A stretch of DNA of 64,000 bases from Mycobacterium heckeshornense (GTDB lineage Bacteria; Actinomycetota; Actinomycetes; Mycobacteriales; Mycobacteriaceae). The notes below the pieces were generated by a model that made no database searches, was not told where the DNA came from, and was given only the letters and a program-made list of their open reading frames with translations. The translations under genes were made by a program, and so were the position numbers. The stretch lies in NCBI RefSeq assembly GCF_016592155.1, contig NZ_AP024237.1:2232001-2296000 (forward strand), read 5' to 3'. Positions 63,287 to 64,000 of this stretch are shown here, piece by piece; positions within the stretch are counted from its first letter, which is position 1; the number at the start of each line of letters is the position of its first letter.

Positions 63287-64000
63287 CGTCAGCCAGCACA
63301 CGCCGCAGCAGGTGCAGTGCCACCGTGGTCGAGCGCTCGCGGATATCGGCTCGGTTGCCGGGCAACTTGAGGGTCCGGGTGAGCGTGTTGTGCCCGCCTG
63401 CCAGCATCACACAGAAGCACACGGTTCCCACGGGCTTGTCTTGGGTGCCACCGCCGGGGCCGGCGATCCCGGTGATGGCGATCGCGGTGTCGGCGCCGAA
63501 CCGGTGCAGCGCACCCTCGGCCATTGCCTCGGCGACAGGTTCGGACACCGCTCCGTGCTGTGCGATCAGGCTCGGATTCACGCCCAGCAGTTCAGTTTTC
63601 GCTTCGTTGGCGTAGGCGACGACCCCGCCGGCGACATAGGCCGACGACCCCGGGCGCTCCGTTAGCCGGGCGGCGACCAGCCCGGCGGTACAGGACTCCG
63701 CGGTCGCTATCCGGCGGCCGGCCAGCAGCCGGGCCACCTGATCGTCCACCTGCGAGCCGTCCTCGGAGTAGATGTGCTGCCCGTGCCGTTCCCGCAGCAG
63801 CTCGGTCAGTTGCTTGTATGTGGGCGCGGCATCGGGTTCGTAGCGGGTGACCATTTCAATCTCGCCGCGTCGCAGGCAGGTGGTGATCTCCAGCGAGTCA
63901 AAGTTGGGGACGCGGTTTTCCGCTTCGCGCAGCGTCGCGGCCAGCCCCGACTCGGGCAGCCCGAACATCCGCACAGTGTCTTGGCGGTACGCGGTGCGCC
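63279..64000 (-). CDS. cinA: CinA-family protein (5' end outside window)
   Basis: C-terminal ~240 residues of a long CinA-type protein; the frame is open to the right edge. [20 protein letters not shown] belongs to the COG1058 half. The C-terminal nicotinamide-nucleotide amidase domain is complete: [35 protein letters not shown], and [20 protein letters not shown]. CinA recycles NMN and hydrolyses ADP-ribose; in mycobacteria CinA is also reported to affect drug tolerance. Confidence 0.95.

Overview
The window looks like chromosome of a slow-growing Mycobacterium. It has high-GC codon use, many GTG starts, Tat signals and lipoboxes. Its proteins resemble M. tuberculosis families: the Rv2040c-2039c-2038c sugar importer, furA-katG, full-length isocitrate lyase 2, and Rv1904-, Rv1906c-, Rv0315-, Rv1987- and SseB-like proteins, with nanT and cinA at the right end. 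Gene order is much rearranged relative to M. tuberculosis. All homology statements come from recognising the sequences; no search was run.

Layout. 0-6.3 kb: sugar ABC importer, two tandem small paralogues, a CapA-type phosphoesterase, a class II histone-deacetylase-like hydrolase and a Pro-rich secreted protein. 6.8-11.5 kb: an ISL3 transposase remnant, a MarR regulator divergent from an MMPL exporter across a perfect operator-like palindrome, a SOUL protein and a TIGR00027 methyltransferase. 11.7-18.3 kb: an accessory segment bounded by two oppositely oriented copies of one IS3-family element (the left one a remnant). It carries a CBM2 secreted protein, a peroxiredoxin-DUF742 fusion, an ATP-grasp ligase and a NylB-type serine hydrolase. 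18.3-37.7 kb: mostly single metabolic genes, namely a VOC protein, a large GH172/DUF2961 enzyme, DUF899, PPOX, endonuclease V, a beta-trefoil lectin, a nucleosidase, SseB, an FAD monooxygenase, TenA, SDR, GH16, LLM and MDR oxidoreductases, and isocitrate lyase 2. 37.7-48.1 kb: a frameshifted sulfatase, a low-complexity lipoprotein, an SGNH hydrolase with an acyltransferase-3, furA-katG, an M15 carboxypeptidase, DUF4262 and a GT87 glycosyltransferase.

48.1-54.0 kb holds a divergent accessory cluster that is probably the most interesting functional unit. Leftward: a ~235-aa protein, an acyl-CoA/AMP ligase, a paralogue of the first protein and a (frameshifted) P450. Rightward: an AhpD-like protein, a nitroreductase and an SRPBCC protein. 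An 18-bp palindrome lies between the two arms. 54.1-64 kb: STAS and secreted proteins, an XRE-like protein, DUF1348, enoyl-CoA hydratase, amidohydrolase, beta-propeller lipoprotein, lipase, alpha/beta hydrolase, an N-terminally deleted nanT and cinA (running off the edge).

An unusual number of genes are broken: IS orfB, sulfatase, lipoprotein, P450, an NAD-binding protein, nanT and AraC/SDR remnants. Several of the breaks sit in homopolymer runs. They could be real gene decay or single-base sequencing errors, and the sequence alone cannot separate these.
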